This document shows, piece by piece, positions 1 through 13,001 of a DNA stretch of 64,000 bases. Positions within the stretch are counted from its first letter, which is position 1; every line of letters begins with the position of its first letter. Source of the stretch: Conchocele bisecta (taxonomy: Eukaryota; Mollusca; Bivalvia; Lucinida; Thyasiridae); assembly GCA_029237695.1 (NCBI GenBank), contig CM055271.1:35026462-35090461 (forward strand). Direction: 5' to 3'. The position numbers and the translations under genes were made by a program. The notes under the pieces were generated by a model. It had not been told where the DNA came from. It worked only from the letters and a program-made list of their open reading frames with translations, and made no database searches.

Positions 1-2587
1 AGATATGACTTATGAAAATATGTATATGTCCTCAAAGCTCATGTATGTAATTACATAACTATATACAAGCAAACATTCGTATTTATCCCGTCAACACAGT
101 GTGTATGTGCCGTGAAACACGGTGCCGTGAAACAATTTTGATATACTGTCATTACGACCTAATCACTGCGTATGAATATGTGCTGTGACTGGGGTTATTG
201 TTTTGCATTGTAAAGCCATTTGAAGGCAGCAAAACGTGGAACAGATAGTAGTCCAGTTTAAGATTTTTGCGCATCTGACATACATATATATAACTAAAAC
301 AAGAGTGCCACAAGTCACAAAATACGCCCGTCGAATATGGGCCAGACAACGAAAGACGCAGAAATGTGAATCTGTCACCTAGGCAAGAAACATTCATGAG
401 AATTTGAAATTCTATAGCATTATTTCTTCATCTCGTTGTGCTAAACATGTATGCTAATTTAGGCAGAGATAGAAAAGTAGAGTGCAAAGTAGAAATGATA
501 GAGAATTGGATACAATAATGTAGAAAAAATGACTAAGTTAAAAAGTTGATATATTTGTTAAAACATATGTTTTCGGCATAAAAACACCAAGGTGCACATC
601 TTCAATATGTGCAGAAGACGTGTGTATAGTCTCAGATCGATCGACAGAACCGTTTCGGAGGAGTTGTGTACACAAACTATGCGCTTTTTCTTCAGCTGCC
701 CGCCCGCCGCCCGCCCGCCCGCCGTGCGGTAAAACATAATACGTACCGTTATTCCAAAGGTGATCCACATGGAAACTCATACATCAGTAGGAAAAAATAA
801 TATTCCACAAAGGATGTATCAAAATGTTCATCTAAAGAATATCACATAGCCTCTATCATTGTCTATCGGGACACATTAAATATCGATTTTTCTATGCAAT
901 TGAACTATTGTCTACATGACAGTCTAACTATTTACGCAAGCGGTCAGAATCAGTTGTTTGGAAGGCGTTTTCTCTCGCATTGTACCACAGTTGTGTATTT
1001 TGCTGGCTCTTTGTTGTCATCGAAATATATATTTCTCTATTTGACAACAGGTAATGTCATTCTAATGATGACAACTCTATAATAGTGTACCATGCGTACA
1101 TTCATTTACTGAATGCAGAATTATATTTGCATTGTACCTGTTTAGCACATACATAGTACACGTAGTTTGTAGCTAAGATACATGTCTTTGCGACATTATA
1201 CCCATATGCGGCATTGAATCCACATAACAATCATCCCTATGGTAGTCTTTCAAATTAATTGCACTCCTGATGGACAATCATATTCCATTACTATAGCAAC
1301 CGGAGACATGTATTCGAGTATATGTTATGGGCTAGCACATTTTGGTGTCATCGCAAGATGCTGGACCTCCTCGGGATAAGGCTATTATCAACTATTTTAA
1401 GAAAGTTAAGCTGTATTAAACGTGTATAAATAGATCCGTAAATATCACATCCTGATTGCAAAAGCGACCATGTTGATGGTCATCTTGAAACTGACAGCTA
1501 TGGTGACATTTCATATGATTATGTTTTGGTTGTATTAGTTTCAATGTGTAATTATAAAAATAAATACAGCACTTAGTGTTTAATGTAGAATTGATGACAC
1601 CAGTGTCTGCACGAATTATATATCGTCACCATGTATTGTATTTATTTTCTAACGTTTGCAACACACGACCAAGGGTTAATTTAAATTATTGGCACATATG
1701 AAGACATTTGCGGGATCCTTAATGTAGGAGAAAGCTATGCATGTTTGCAATAAGCGTAACCATGCCATTTATCATACCATACCACATACTGCCTTGGCCA
1801 TGAGATGCTGTTTATAACAACTCCATACAGTAAAGAATAGAACGAAACAATAACATTTTGGCGGCCATTTTTACTTTTCTGACAACTGTGGAAGGCTATT
1901 GTATCACTATTTCCTGTATTTTCCATTTAATTGTCAGGGAACGCAATGCATATGTGTCTTTCAACTTCATGAATTACTGCAATTGCTAGTAACAGCACGA
2001 CTCGCAGAAACAATGTTGTAAAACAGCTTATTTTGCAGCAATTTTGAAATATATTGCCATTTACTAATGTAATTAAATGTAAGATGTATTATAAATCATT
2101 TTACATTCAAATTGTGACTTAATTTAGAAATTTACCCTGTCAATATTGATCAGACTGAAAGTTAACAGTCCTTAATAAAACAATATAATAATGTTCGACG
2201 GCCATCTTGAAAAAATGGCCACCATTTGTTCATCTAGCGGCTCTTTTAGCGAAGACAACCAGGTTTGATAGACAATAGGTCCGAAAATCATACTCACCAA
2301 AAATCCCACATGAGGTGTTATCGCTGGTTCAAGATCGAAAGATATAGCATAGGCTATCCAACACGACCAATAGTAATATAGACGTCGAGATTCTTCATTT
2401 ATACACTTTATACCCTCTTAAGTTATATTTACATTAACGGCAGTGCTTGAAACAGTATGTGCAAATGATAGTAAATAATAAGTTGCTTCACGCTAGTTAG
2501 CCGACAACTTACATGATCATATGTACACATGCAACAGTTACTGTATATCGACTAGTGGACTGACATAAGGTGAGCAATTTCGTATTT
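1..2587. other. Non-coding AT-rich stretch
   Basis: No open frame here has recognisable coding character; all are short and overlap on both strands. A small GC-rich tract of GCCC/GCCG repeats lies at about 698-726. Two copies of a CCAT-containing motif that recurs through the window (GGCGGCCAT and ACGGCCATCTTG types) are at about 1860 and 2198. Nothing else was recognised. Confidence 0.7.
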
Positions 2588-3385
2588 TTATGCCCCCGGA
2601 TTCGGTAGAGCCGGATGCATATATAGTTTCAACTGTGTGTCCATGTATCCGTTCGTCCGTTTGTTCGTGTGTCCGGCACATTAAGAAGTTTGCCGGATTT
2701 TCTCAATTATGCCATACCGTCTATATCCCTTGAAGGATTACTTAAATATTTCATCACAATATACATGTTGATAAATGCCACACATTCATGCTGCCATTAA
2801 TATGACATTTACCTTTTGACCTTCACAACTTTGAACTTTATATCACATTAAGAAGTTCCCCGGAGTTTCTCAATATTTTATTTTCCTTGAGTGGTTACTT
2901 AAATATTTCAACACAGCATACGTGTGGGCAAATGCCACACATCCACGCTGCCCTTAATATTACCTTGACCCTTTGCACTTCACAACTTTGAACGTTTTCA
3001 CACATTAAGACGTTACTTCTATATCCCTTGATGCATTACTTTGATGTTTCCATACTTCATACGTGTGCTGCCCTTAATATGATCATGACCTAGACCTTGC
3101 CAACGTTGAACATTTTCTCACATGAATAAGTTCGTCGGAGTTTCTCAATTCTGTCATAACTTAAATTATGGATTACTTTCAATACGTCAAACATGCGGAC
3201 AAATGTCACACATCCATGCTGCCCGTGATGTGACATTGACCTGTTGACCTTCACAACATTTATCATTTTCACACACTAATACATGTAACTTTCTCAATAT
3301 TTCAATATATCATACTTTGCACAAATGTCACACAATCATGGTGCCCTTAATATGACGTTCACCATTTGACCTTCACAACTGTGCA
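2588..3385. repeat. Satellite-like tandem repeat, units about 120-170 bp
   Basis: Diverged tandem copies begin with CACATTAAGAAGTT at about 2677, 2844 and 3001, with weaker copies near 3120 and 3270. Each continues with a TTTCTCAAT stretch, a tract rich in CACACATCCATGCTGCCC, and GACCTTCACAACTTTGAAC. The array is preceded at 2590 by a GGATTCGGTAGAGCCGGATG segment and a TCCGT-rich tract. A related head segment (GGTCTCGGTAGAGCCGGTGG) recurs alone at about 38,790, so this is a dispersed family. Confidence 0.75.
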
Positions 3386-3559
3386 TATGAATACCTATCA
3401 CTTTTGGTTAATTTACTTTGCCACAATTTCTCCATTCTGCCACCGGGGGCAGATCACATTTTCTTGTTCTTTATGCGTTACAAGTTATGGTTCGTGTTTT
3501 GTTTTACTATATTATGAAACAACTAGAAAATGTGTTCATATAACACAGATGGCCCCCAT

Positions 3560-3800
3560 ACCGCTTTAATAGTAAACGAGGCAAAATTGTAAGTCGAAAA
3601 GGGGGAGATAATCTATTAGCCGGGGGTCTGGAATCAAAAATCGAAAAACACTTTGCGCATCTACTCATCATAAGGAAGCTACATACCAAGTTTCGGTTTG
3701 TAGCTATTACGGTTTAAAATATCGACGAATTACAAGGAGAAATTGGCAAATTCTAAGTCGAAAAGGGGGAGATAATCCATTAGCCGGGGAACAAAAGTTC
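3560..3800. repeat. Satellite family 2, partial array
   Basis: Two copies, spaced about 160 bp, of a unit containing TCTAAGTCGAAAAGGGGGAG followed by ATAATC and a GCATCTACTCATCATAAGG-type segment. The same family forms a longer array at 56,940-57,450, on the same strand. I know such units as common non-coding repeats of bivalve-type genomes, but that attribution is from memory. Confidence 0.7.
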
Positions 3801-4223
3801 GACACAAACGTTGCGTATCTACAAGGGTAACACTAAATCCCCCCTCCACTATCGTAGTAGGGCATAACAAAGGCAACGCTGGTGGCATAGATGTGATGGA
3901 ATATGGGATTTTATTCAATTAAATATAATTTGTTAATAATTCCTTACATTTACACTGTCCTTACATTCCTAATGAAAACGCCCATTCAACGTTTATATCC
4001 CAGTATAGTACATTAGCCCCATGTGACGTCGCGCGACGTCGTTGATTCGTTAAACGTTGTTTGTCAACATTGAACTCTATGATGTTCATCGTCGTTGTCA
4101 AATACGACACGCATTTGACCGACGGTGCTGTTCTATGAATTGCGAAAAAATGAATCAGATTTATAATGTTAACGCCGAATTTGGTTACTTACATTTTTGA
4201 AATTATCAGAAAATGCAATGTAA

Positions 4224-4319
4224 TAGTTATAGTTCACATATTGCATTTTTAATAAATTAATTTCGAGCGAGCGCAGCGAGAAATTTGTTTATTAAAAATT
4301 CAATATGTGATAATAACTA
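4224..4319. repeat. Near-perfect palindrome (hairpin)
   Basis: The left arm (4224-4265) reads into a centre of GAGCGAGCGCAGCGAG, and the right arm (about 4277-4319) is its reverse complement with a few mismatches. Arms are about 42 bp and AT-rich around a GC-rich loop. This shape suits a tiny palindromic MITE. No target duplication was identified. Confidence 0.65.
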
Positions 4320-4428
4320 ATTTATTGGTTGCCCCGCCCCATCGCGGGCACCTCTCTATTAGAATGGACCGCTGACCGATTTCAACAACCATAATATTAC
4401 GTAATGACGGTGTGACACTGAATCGATC

Positions 4429-5135
4429 CACAGGTGGAAGACTCGGACCTATGACACCAAAAATATGCCTATTAAAAAAATCCCATTACCCCACCCACTT
4501 GGTCTCGTACATTACCATCTTCTATTTATAGAAGGTGGGTATGAATGTGGCAATTATAGAAAGAGCCCTCTCTTTTCCGATTCGCACAAACACAATAAAC
4601 ATCGATTAAATGTATGAAATAATGTCTCTGGCAATCGATAAAGGTATTAGGTGTGTGAATATACTCACTTCAAATCACTGTTTCAAGTATTTATTGAGTT
4701 ATTCGCGTTTTGATTACCCCATCCAAAGCGAAAGTTGAGCGTACGAAAGAATCTCACACAGAATCGGAGGCCGTCCGGCGTGGATTATCGGTCATATTTG
4801 GCCGATAGCTGATCGCCAGCTCAAACTAAAGTGGTGCACCATGACCATATACATTAGAAACTCCAACCATACAAAGTTCGTCCAATTGTGATCGTTAGTG
4901 AGTATATTCACACACCTAATACCTTTATCGATTGCCAGAGACATATTTCATACATTTAATCGATGTTTATTGTGTTTGTGCGAATCGGAAAAGAGAGGGC
5001 TCTTTCTATAATTGCCATTTTCATACCCACCTTCTATAAATAGAAGATGGTAATGTACGAGACCAAGTGGGTGGGGTAATGGGATTTTTTAATAGGCATT
5101 ATTTTGGTGTCATAGGTCCGAGTCTTCCACCTGTG
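4429..5135. mobile_element. Foldback (hAT-like) non-autonomous DNA transposon
   Basis: A 707-bp element has inverted arms of about 245 bp (4429-4672 and 4898-5135) starting CACAGGTGGAAGACTCGG. The arms differ by only a few bases and small indels. The element is flanked by an exact 8-bp direct repeat, AATCGATC, at 4421-4428 and 5136-5143. An 8-bp duplication is typical of the hAT and P superfamilies. The 225-bp middle has no transposase frame. The terminus is not a textbook hAT end, so superfamily is an inference; the insertion structure itself is seen directly. Confidence 0.85.
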
Positions 5136-7257
5136 AATCGATCGTGCACGTGGTGCGCGCCACATGAACTTACGCCATCATGGCGGGCCTGTGGTTCTAA
5201 ATATTACAGAGTTATTGCAACATTTAATGATTAATTTAAAATATATTGGCGAAAGCGTCGCAATATGCGACAAATTGAGACGAAATACTCTGATTTCATT
5301 GGTCGAAAAACGAGGGAAAACATAAATAGTAAATACATGGTAAGTAGTGTATACATGTAATACTGCATTCTTGGCTACATTTTTGCAACCAATGTTTTTT
5401 TTGTCATAATTAGAGCACATAGCATAACACTGGGGTTGGTTCCATTTCGACAATTCCTTTGGCCGCCATCTTGGATTTAAAAATGGCCGCCCTGAAGTAA
5501 AATATTTATAAAATATAATACAGGTAGAATACTGATTATTTGTTTTGTGATAATCATCTTTTGACTACACACAACAAAACCAGTGTTATTTTCATTTTTA
5601 ATAACCCACATGGCGGCCATCTTAGATCTTAAAAATGGCCGCCCTGACAGAATGACAGACATGTTATATGTCAAAATGGCCGCTGTGTGTATGAAGGAAT
5701 TTTCTTAATTATGGATACAGTGCTTTCAATCTGTTCCTTGTTGGTGTTTTTGAAAGACAGTGCTAGCACATTAACACTCAACATATTGTCAAAGGAGTTC
5801 CTTACATACACTATATACACTATACAAATGTGTATGCATGAACGTGTAGCAAAAATGTTGAAAAAGCAGTAATCGTGTGATTAAATGACCTTTTCGGTAT
5901 TAAAACGTCATGTGCACAAATGACAGTTTGATTTCCAAAACACTGTTGGAGAGGTTGAATACACTCTATACCTAATACAGAATTGTATGCAAGAAACTGT
6001 AGAAAGTGTCCACGTTGAAAAGGTGGATTGTTCCATGGTCATTACCATTATTTATGAGTACCATATAGTCTTAAGAGATCACCACTCATGTGTCAATGTG
6101 TCAATGTAAAAGTGATCAGTGTTTGATGGTCCAAATTCCGTTTCACATGTTAAACTTGTCATTATAATGAATTGACAAAGCCAGATATAATGTATACCTA
6201 CGCATCTAGGTCTGCATCAGGTTGTGTCACAAAGGCAAGCCAGTGGCCAATGCTTCCATACCATTGACTCTCGCATAAAGCTAATATGCTCTGATTGTAC
6301 ATGAAACATGTGGCATGTTATTTGGCCGGAAACGGTATTGTTACGTGTACTGACCGACTGCTCAAGTGAAATAAGATCACTTGCCTCCCATATCCATGAA
6401 ACAAATACTTTATTCTTGTTCTCACAGATTGCATTATATGCTACAGTTACTGAAGCAATGTAACCTGACAATGACACATGCTTTTGACATGTTATCGGCA
6501 AAGACATACTAGTTACTGATACGGTATGCCACAAGTCAGTAACATACATATTTTCTAACTTTATTAAGGGTTTGAATTCACAGGTACATGTAGTATTCGC
6601 GAACTTACCTGTCAGTGATAACGAGTTGCAAGAAATTGAAAACTTGACTGAGTACGATGCAGAATTGTTTATGCTAGAAAAACGATACTCGAGGGATAAC
6701 TAATTTTCAGAACGCAATGTCCGTAGAAAATAGTGGCGTCCTAGGATTACAGAGATAAGCTGAAAGGAACTAAACACATACTTCTGACTCCACTCGAGTC
6801 AAAAATGTTGTAAGCAGTGCATAATGTCCATGGTGGCATTCAGCAATGTCTCGAGCGCAATATAGTATGTTCTGGTAAAATGGTAGGAAGATGTTCAGTT
6901 GAAGATAGAAACTCAAATGCCAAGAAGACTCTGATATCACACTACGTACAAGGTCAGACATGCCAAACTGTTGCTACAAACATTTCCAAATGGAATGAAA
7001 AGGATTGTTTATAACTGTTAACTGCAACAGTCACACAGCACGAAATCCAAAAATGGTCATTGGAAAGTTGAAAGTGATTTACAGTAAGCATGGTGCACAT
7101 GTTTCAGATGAAGTCTGTAATTTGCCTACCAGGATTTTACAAAATAATGGGATTTCCTTAATGTCATGTGCTCTATGTAGCCAAAGTTCAGTGGGTTATC
7201 TGAACGAACGGTAATCATTGTGCAACACAGTTTCTTAAATAACGAAATGTGCATGTA
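5136..7257. other. Non-coding stretch with CCAT motifs; one unexplained minus-strand frame
   Basis: Paired copies of the recurrent motif (GGCCGCCATCTTGG and AAAATGGCCGCCCTG) lie at 5460-5495 and 5608-5650, with another at 5671. A 110-codon minus-strand frame at 6217-6549 is the longest here. It matches nothing I recognise and has no flanking signals that make it convincing. I see no gene. Confidence 0.6.
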
Positions 7258-8160
7258 CAGGGTGGTTCAAAATATATGTCCCCACAGTAAAAACTAATGA
7301 CGTCACTACTTTTATTGTATGACGTCACAATATACAATGTATGATATTTAAAAAAAATCATGAAAATTGGTCGAAAACTGTGATTTTGAAACGTGACCGA
7401 TAGCATCTGACAATGATAAAGAAATGTTAGGACATACTATTGGAATCATTACCCTTATACAAATGTAATATTAGGACAGAAAATATGAATCATTAACCCG
7501 ATACACATCTATTTTACAGTGAATTGCATGTGTTGTTACATACAAGTATTACTATGTTATTTTTTTCATGTTCCATTGAAAAATGCGTATTATGAGACCA
7601 ATAACAACATTCATCATTTAGATGTGTGATGGCAATTATTATATTTTACGAAGGCCAATTACGACATTGACTATATGAAGCGCCACTAGTAGAGATGTGG
7701 TACTGTTTAATCAGAATCAAAGTATATGTATGCACAACAGCTGTATATGGTCTTAGCAACCGGACTGTCAATATTGAGGAATGAATCCCTGATTTTCCAG
7801 ATTTGAACTACTGGTAGTATTTGCATGTGCAAAGTTTGAGAAAGGAAAATAGTAATTACATCAGCAGAATATAAATAACGAGGAGATAAACTGCTCTACA
7901 AATGAAGATAGCTTTTCGACGCCGATTATGCGTAAAACTCAGAATTTTTAAAGACCCGCGACGCCGCATTATTCCAAAAATGGGTATATATTTTGAATAC
8001 CATGTATAAAGTAGATAATATATATGTTTCTTGAATATTATATACTGGAAACAATGGTGAATAATTACAGTTTATTCTGATATATAAATCACACTGATCA
8101 CTGTTATCTACTTGTAACAGATTGGTCCCAAAGTGGGGTAATATATTTTGAACCACCCTG
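7258..8160. mobile_element. Mariner-like TIR element, non-autonomous or decayed
   Basis: The two ends are inverted copies: CAGGGTGGTTCAAAATATAT at 7258 and its counterpart ending at 8160, about 27 bp with three mismatches. TA lies immediately outside each end (7256-7257 and 8161-8162), matching the TA target duplication of Tc1/mariner elements. The 903-bp body has only short frames, the best being a 76-codon minus-strand frame at 7926-8156, and none shows a DDE/D transposase motif. Confidence 0.8.
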
Positions 8161-8819
8161 TATATACCTATATTTGGGTATACTGGAATATCGAAACTCC
8201 CATAACCGGCACGGAATAGTCACATGCACAGATATTGATGGGACAGCAGCTTCTATTCAGCTTACTGACTACTTGTGAGCAGGTATTGCCAAAACATGTT
8301 TCTATATGTGACAACAGAGCAAGAAACTCTATAATAAAAACACAGTAGCCTTAAAATTAGAAGAGCTAAACACTGGCCACCAAGTGAGATTCCATACGAC
8401 AGCAAACGTTTGTTTGAGACCAGTTACAGTCTGCTGTCGCAATGCCTGATGCAGACTCCAGATGGTGCATCACACCACCGTAACAGACCTTTCACATGGC
8501 AGAAAGGGTGAATATGATTATTTACATTTGCAATGCCATATACAGGACAATAATTTATTGGATAAAATTTATGATTTGCCATATTATTTATCTTCATATT
8601 TTAAAGGAAAACACATGTGCTGACCAAGATATCATTTGAAGAAACATACCTATAAGCCACAATGGTACCACAGCTCTTGTTAGTAATAGTTTCAGCAGTT
8701 TCTTTGTGGTCATTGTATTATTAATATAAGCAGAAGAAACATACAAAACATCACCACTGCATTAAAAATGTATAATACATATTAGATTGTCAAGTTTAAA
8801 ATTGCGGTCATTTTAAAAA

Positions 8820-9500
8820 TAAAATAGCCGCCATTTCAAAATATACTAAAATCATTATGCCAATATTTCTTATCTATAATAAATAATATTAAAAAAACAC
8901 ACATAATGACGTTGATGTTAAATATAATTAATTTCAATGGCGGCCATTTTGAAATTAAATATGGCGGCCATTCGGCTCTTAAAAAAAATGGAACCAACTT
9001 CGGTCTTGTTATATTTGTTATATAGATATGTTTTCAAGCAAACACACATGTGCCAATCACAATATCGTTTGAAAGAACATAGCTACAGCCACATAAATAC
9101 TATAATGTGTAACACATCTTTGATGTGACGATGTACGTAACACGCTAAGTTTCGGTGGCCATCTTGACGATAAAGAGTAAGCGTACCACAATGCAAGTTA
9201 GCAATAATCTCAGCAGACTGTGTTCAAAGAAATATGAGTATAACCAGAAGGAAAATACAAAATGTTACCACGACATTCAAAAATGTACAATCAATTCTGG
9301 ATTTCGTAGTTTAAATGGCGGCAATTTTAAAACCAAAATGGCTGGTATCTCAAAATGTATTCAACTAATTCTGCCAATATGTATTGTCCATAATAATGTG
9401 TTTTTCGCTGCAAAAACACCACACATAATGATTTTGACCCCAAAATATAAATGTCAATGGCTGCATTTGTGAATTTCAAGATGGCGGCCACATTGCTTAT
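8820..9500. repeat. Cluster of GGCGGCCAT-type motifs
   Basis: Six or more copies of a GC-rich core in very AT-rich sequence: AGCCGCCATTTC (8826), ATGGCGGCCATTTTG (8937), ATGGCGGCCATTCGG (8962), GGTGGCCATCTTGAC (9150), ATGGCGGCAATTTTA (9315) and AAGATGGCGGCCAC (9478). They occur on both strands at irregular spacing. The core resembles the binding consensus of the zinc-finger factor YY1 (AAnATGGCGGC). Whether this is a repeat family or a regulatory array cannot be told from one window. Confidence 0.6.
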
Positions 9501-10261
9501 AGAAAAAACTGGAAACTACACCAGTTGTGTTGTCTGTGGTCTATAGATGAACAAAATAAACCTTGGTTCAAAAAATGTAGCAACTTTCACAAGACTTAAA
9601 ATAACGACATAACGGTATACACTATAGTGTCGTCGAATATAAAATGTATTCCGTTGAGCCTTAGACAATGTTATTGGGGCGAGCTTTAAAGTTGTCAGGG
9701 CGAAACAGAATACATGTTATATTCGACGGCACTAAACATGCATTTAATTTATACAGTATGCTCAACTTAATTTTTTGAACGTGCGTGACGCTATGTTTTG
9801 ATATCATTTCCTGGCCATACGTCACAAATATAGCGACTTCATTCAACGCAAAATGGCGACGTCCACGCTAGGTACATGTACATTCGGTATTGTATTTAAC
9901 TAAATATACGATTTATCTACGATGAACGTCAGTATTGACTGACTGTAGACTCCACTGTTGTCATAATTAATAAGCATTACAATCATTATAGACATTTCCT
10001 TGTTACTTCGCATATACAGTAATATTAGGCACTGGTCGCGTTAGGGTTGTCGGTACCATCCGAGCGCACCAAAGATTTCTGGTCCCAATGTGTTTAGACA
10101 TATATACTGTACATATTTATATACTGTTTCCGCATGATGTACTTTTCAAAGTAGTAGCTTAAGCCCACTAATTTGCATAAACAAAATGGCAGCCAGTGAA
10201 AAAAAAACATCCGCTACCGTAGGATATATATACATTACAGAATATATAACAATGGATTTAA
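9501..10261. other. Non-coding stretch left of Polinton P-1
   Basis: Apart from the small palindrome at 9626-9733, nothing is recognised. GC content and open-frame density rise abruptly at about 10,262, where homology to the polymerase of P-1 begins. Confidence 0.6.
9626..9733. repeat. 108-bp palindromic element
   Basis: Arms 9626-9654 and 9705-9733 are inverted copies of AGTGTCGTCGAATATAAAAT plus nine more bases, with three differences in 29 positions, around a 50-bp centre. It is a likely small MITE. No target duplication is evident. Confidence 0.6.
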
Positions 10262-12628
10262 TCCTGAACTGACGTCGACCTGCCAGCCTCGGCGTATCTG
10301 GAGAACACGATGGATGGACCGCCAACCAACCCCTCCTTCATCATCGCGTAAGTCTCACCCTTCGGTGCCCACAGTTCGGGCGTGTCCGCCTTCCCATCGA
10401 TCGACCCGCGAAGCAGGTACTGAAGGGAAACACCGGGCAAAGACACGGCGTCCTTGAGTATGTCCACACCTCTACCCCTGTAGAACTCCGTCATTTTAGT
10501 CAGCGCCTCCAGGAACGGTCCGACATCCAAGTCGTTGTAGTGTTGCAACCATTCCTGGAACGTCTTCATTCCCTTTTCTCGGAAGACCTTCTTGTACTCT
10601 TTCCACTCGGACAACGACAGTAGGAACTCACCCTTCAACTTCGAGTACCACTCGGGATAGTCGGGCAGCCCCGGATGGTCGTGTTTTCTCCGGGGTAAAC
10701 ATAAACATCGTCGTGCTGGCCCTCTTTCCGACCATCACCTTATTCACGGTGGTCGCCAACTTCTCGACAAGGTACTGCTTGATGAGGTTCAGGTCGTACC
10801 TGCTGCAGTTGAACCCCACCACCGGGACTTGGTCGATCCACGAGACGATCTTCTCTTGCTGAGGTTTCGATAGCATCTCTATGTCGCTCGGCAAATACTT
10901 CTACCTAACCCCCTCCCTGATGACTTTGCCTCTCCTCTGCAACTCGGTCACGAACTTCTCGTAGACTATCTGGTGAGGGTACAGAGTCGGCGCCTCCTCG
11001 CGCGGCGGTGGTGGATAGTGGGGATTCCCCTCATTCAACCACTCGCACTCTCACATCACCACCAGCTCGTAACCCGCCTCCCTTATCTTGGCGTCTTGGA
11101 TTTTCGTCCTCGTGTACAGCGATCTCGTGTTATCTCTCCTGCAATGCGTCGGACACCCGTGCAAGTAGCATCCGTGAAACTGAAACACGGTCTTGGTCTC
11201 GTGACAGTAGCCGTCGACCGGATGATCGCCGGCCACCCACCTCTCGCCGCCGTGACCGCATCTCGCGTGATGTATGTATTTTCCCACCCTCTCCTCTTCT
11301 GCATCTCTCAACCATTGAATCGACATCGCACTCGCTGACCCCTTGGGATAGAACGCCTTCTCGTAGGTCGAGTGCGGTTTCTCTGCCCTCTTACCTGGAC
11401 ATATCTTCCCACCCATGCAGGTGGTCGCGTGCCTATGCATGCTACACGACTTTGTGAACCGTTGTTGACATCCGGTGCACCCGTACTCGTTCGTCATCTT
11501 GCGGAGGTTCTTGATGAGGAACGAGTGACCTCCAAACATCGTCAAGGTATTCTCCCCAACCGCGTCGTAGTTTGCCGGAGACTTCATGAGGTACCACACT
11601 CCGTCGGCGGTGGGCTCGTATACACGAATGCCCAGCTTGAAATGCTCTTCGACCTTCTTAATATCATCCAGGGGGATTCCCTTACTATCCGGTCCGTTAT
11701 CGTGACCGAGGTATTCGCGAGCCAGAGCTCGTGCTTCCTCACAACAGCGGTCGGGTCTCCATCCACGGTGGATGGTTATGCACCTAAACAGACACAAGTA
11801 GTCGTCGTTCGTGTCGACGGAATACATTCCTTGTTTCTGTCTTAACCAATCGGGGAGTTTTCCCGCTCCCATGAGAAGTTGTTGAGCGTCGATGATCATC
11901 TTCACCTCGACCGATATCCAACGAACGAATGTCCATTTTGTGTTTGGTCTATCGACTTTGTCGATGTCCCTTCGACCTTTCTCTCTATCGGTTATCCAAC
12001 TCTCAGCTTTGGTGATCTCGTTTATCCACGGACTGCCCGGTGAGGTTTTGTAAAAGATCATCGTAGCGTCAGTCTCGATGTTCCTAATACGATACGAGTA
12101 CGAATACATCAGATAACAGGCCGTGGTCATCTCTGGACGAATTTTATTCATTATGCGATTCGCGATCTTCCCGTCTACCCCTCTCTCGAAGGTCCAGACT
12201 ATTTTCCTCCTACCCCTATCAACAGTTTTCCTAACTTCGGCTTCTTCGGCAAGAATCCTGGGACCCTCCTCCACCAAATCTCTGGCGAGCTCTCTGCTCC
12301 TCTTAGGAGGTCTCCCCACCAGACTTTGATAAATCCTATTGTATTCCACCTTGAAGAGTCGTTTTCTGCGTGCGCTTGGATCTTCTTTTACACGCTGCGC
12401 GTAAGCAGTGGCACGCAGACTGGCCGTCGTCTCGTTCTCCAATTTCTCGGATCGTTTTTCGGGATCGGCAGGCAGTCGTCCGGTCGAAACCGCACGCCGC
12501 AGCCTCTCCTAGCGAACGACGGCTCGCGCGTCACTTATCCTATCTGCTATAGCTTTCGTGAGTCTCAAACCTCTTAGGGAAATTCCCCAACTCTTAGCTT
12601 GGTCTCTCATTTGCTTTATGGTGGGCAT
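10262..12628 (-). pseudogene. Protein-primed DNA polymerase B of Polinton P-1, truncated and broken
   Basis: This is a family B, protein-primed polymerase of the Polinton/Maverick-adintovirus type, which would replicate the linear element in the nucleus. ATG is at 12,628, directly beside a TATACTGAGTATA palindrome. In order: a SAP-like helical start, an OTU-like stretch (DYLCLFRCITIH), a His in GGHSFLI, a C2H2 finger (CTGCQQRF...HATTC), a nuclease-like segment (PVDGY...FQFHGCYLHGC), then the second exonuclease motif (VVGFNCSRYD) and the third (YYNDLDV). A stop follows early (near 12,510) and frames shift near 11,050 and 10,640. Exonuclease motif I is lost: the reading runs from PHQIVY straight to EKFVTEL. 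Homology ends at SRYAEAGRST, so the whole polymerase catalytic half is missing. It is closest to the 39.9-40.8 kb copy and more distant from the 24-28 kb copy. Confidence 0.88.
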
Positions 12629-12770
12629 TATACTGAGTATAACCAATGGATTTTTATCTCTAATAGGGTGTAAATTGTTGATATGTATAACAGTTTTGCT
12701 ATGTAAGACAGATTGATATTATACTGAGTATAACATAGGGATTATTATCTCTAATAGGGTGAAATCACCA
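12629..12770 (-). promoter_or_regulatory. Subterminal repeats and palindrome upstream of P-1 polymerase
   Basis: Two copies (12,629-12,675 and 12,719-12,763) of a unit with TATACTGAGTATA, a perfect 13-bp palindrome with a single central base, followed by CTCTAATAGGG. The first abuts the polymerase ATG. The same unit sits at the same place in the 40.8 kb copy (four iterations) and near the left end of P-A (one). Position and conservation suggest a promoter, operator or replication site; this is inference. Confidence 0.6.
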
Positions 12771-12894
12771 TCTCGTAGCATTGATAACTTCTCATCCAGT
12801 CGAGGAAGTATATGGTCTCGCGGTTGATGAAATTTTATTTTTATTTTTTCCACTCTTCTCATCAATACCGTGCGAACAGTGGGGGGAAAATCCA

Positions 12895-13001
12895 AGTAGT
12901 ATGTGAGAGTCAACAATAATACCACCTCCTGATGGCAGTCACCGCGCGTATCTGGTGGCTTCCAGAATGAGGTGGTATCATTTTGACTCTCATATACTAC
13001 T
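12895..13001. repeat. Terminal hairpin, right end of Polinton P-1
   Basis: A 107-nt imperfect inverted repeat starts AGTAGTATGTGAGAGTCAAC and ends as its reverse complement at 13,001. The outer arms are about 33 nt. An inner pair (CAGTCACCG / TGGTGGCTTCC) encloses the loop around CGCGCGTATC. Independent, diverged copies at 20,347-20,440 and 41,363-41,467 define it as the element terminus. Confidence 0.8.

Noticed and set aside
6217..6549. 110-codon minus-strand frame
   Set aside because: No domain, splice signals or homologous copy in the window. It is kept only as a note.
8937..9128. Short frames starting MAAI near CCAT motifs
   Set aside because: ATGGCGGCCAT simply encodes MAA(I/M) wherever the motif occurs. 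The same start appears at unrelated loci.
10973..12577. Plus-strand frames across the P-1 polymerase
   Set aside because: They are antisense to recognised polymerase motifs and GC-rich, so long frames arise by chance.
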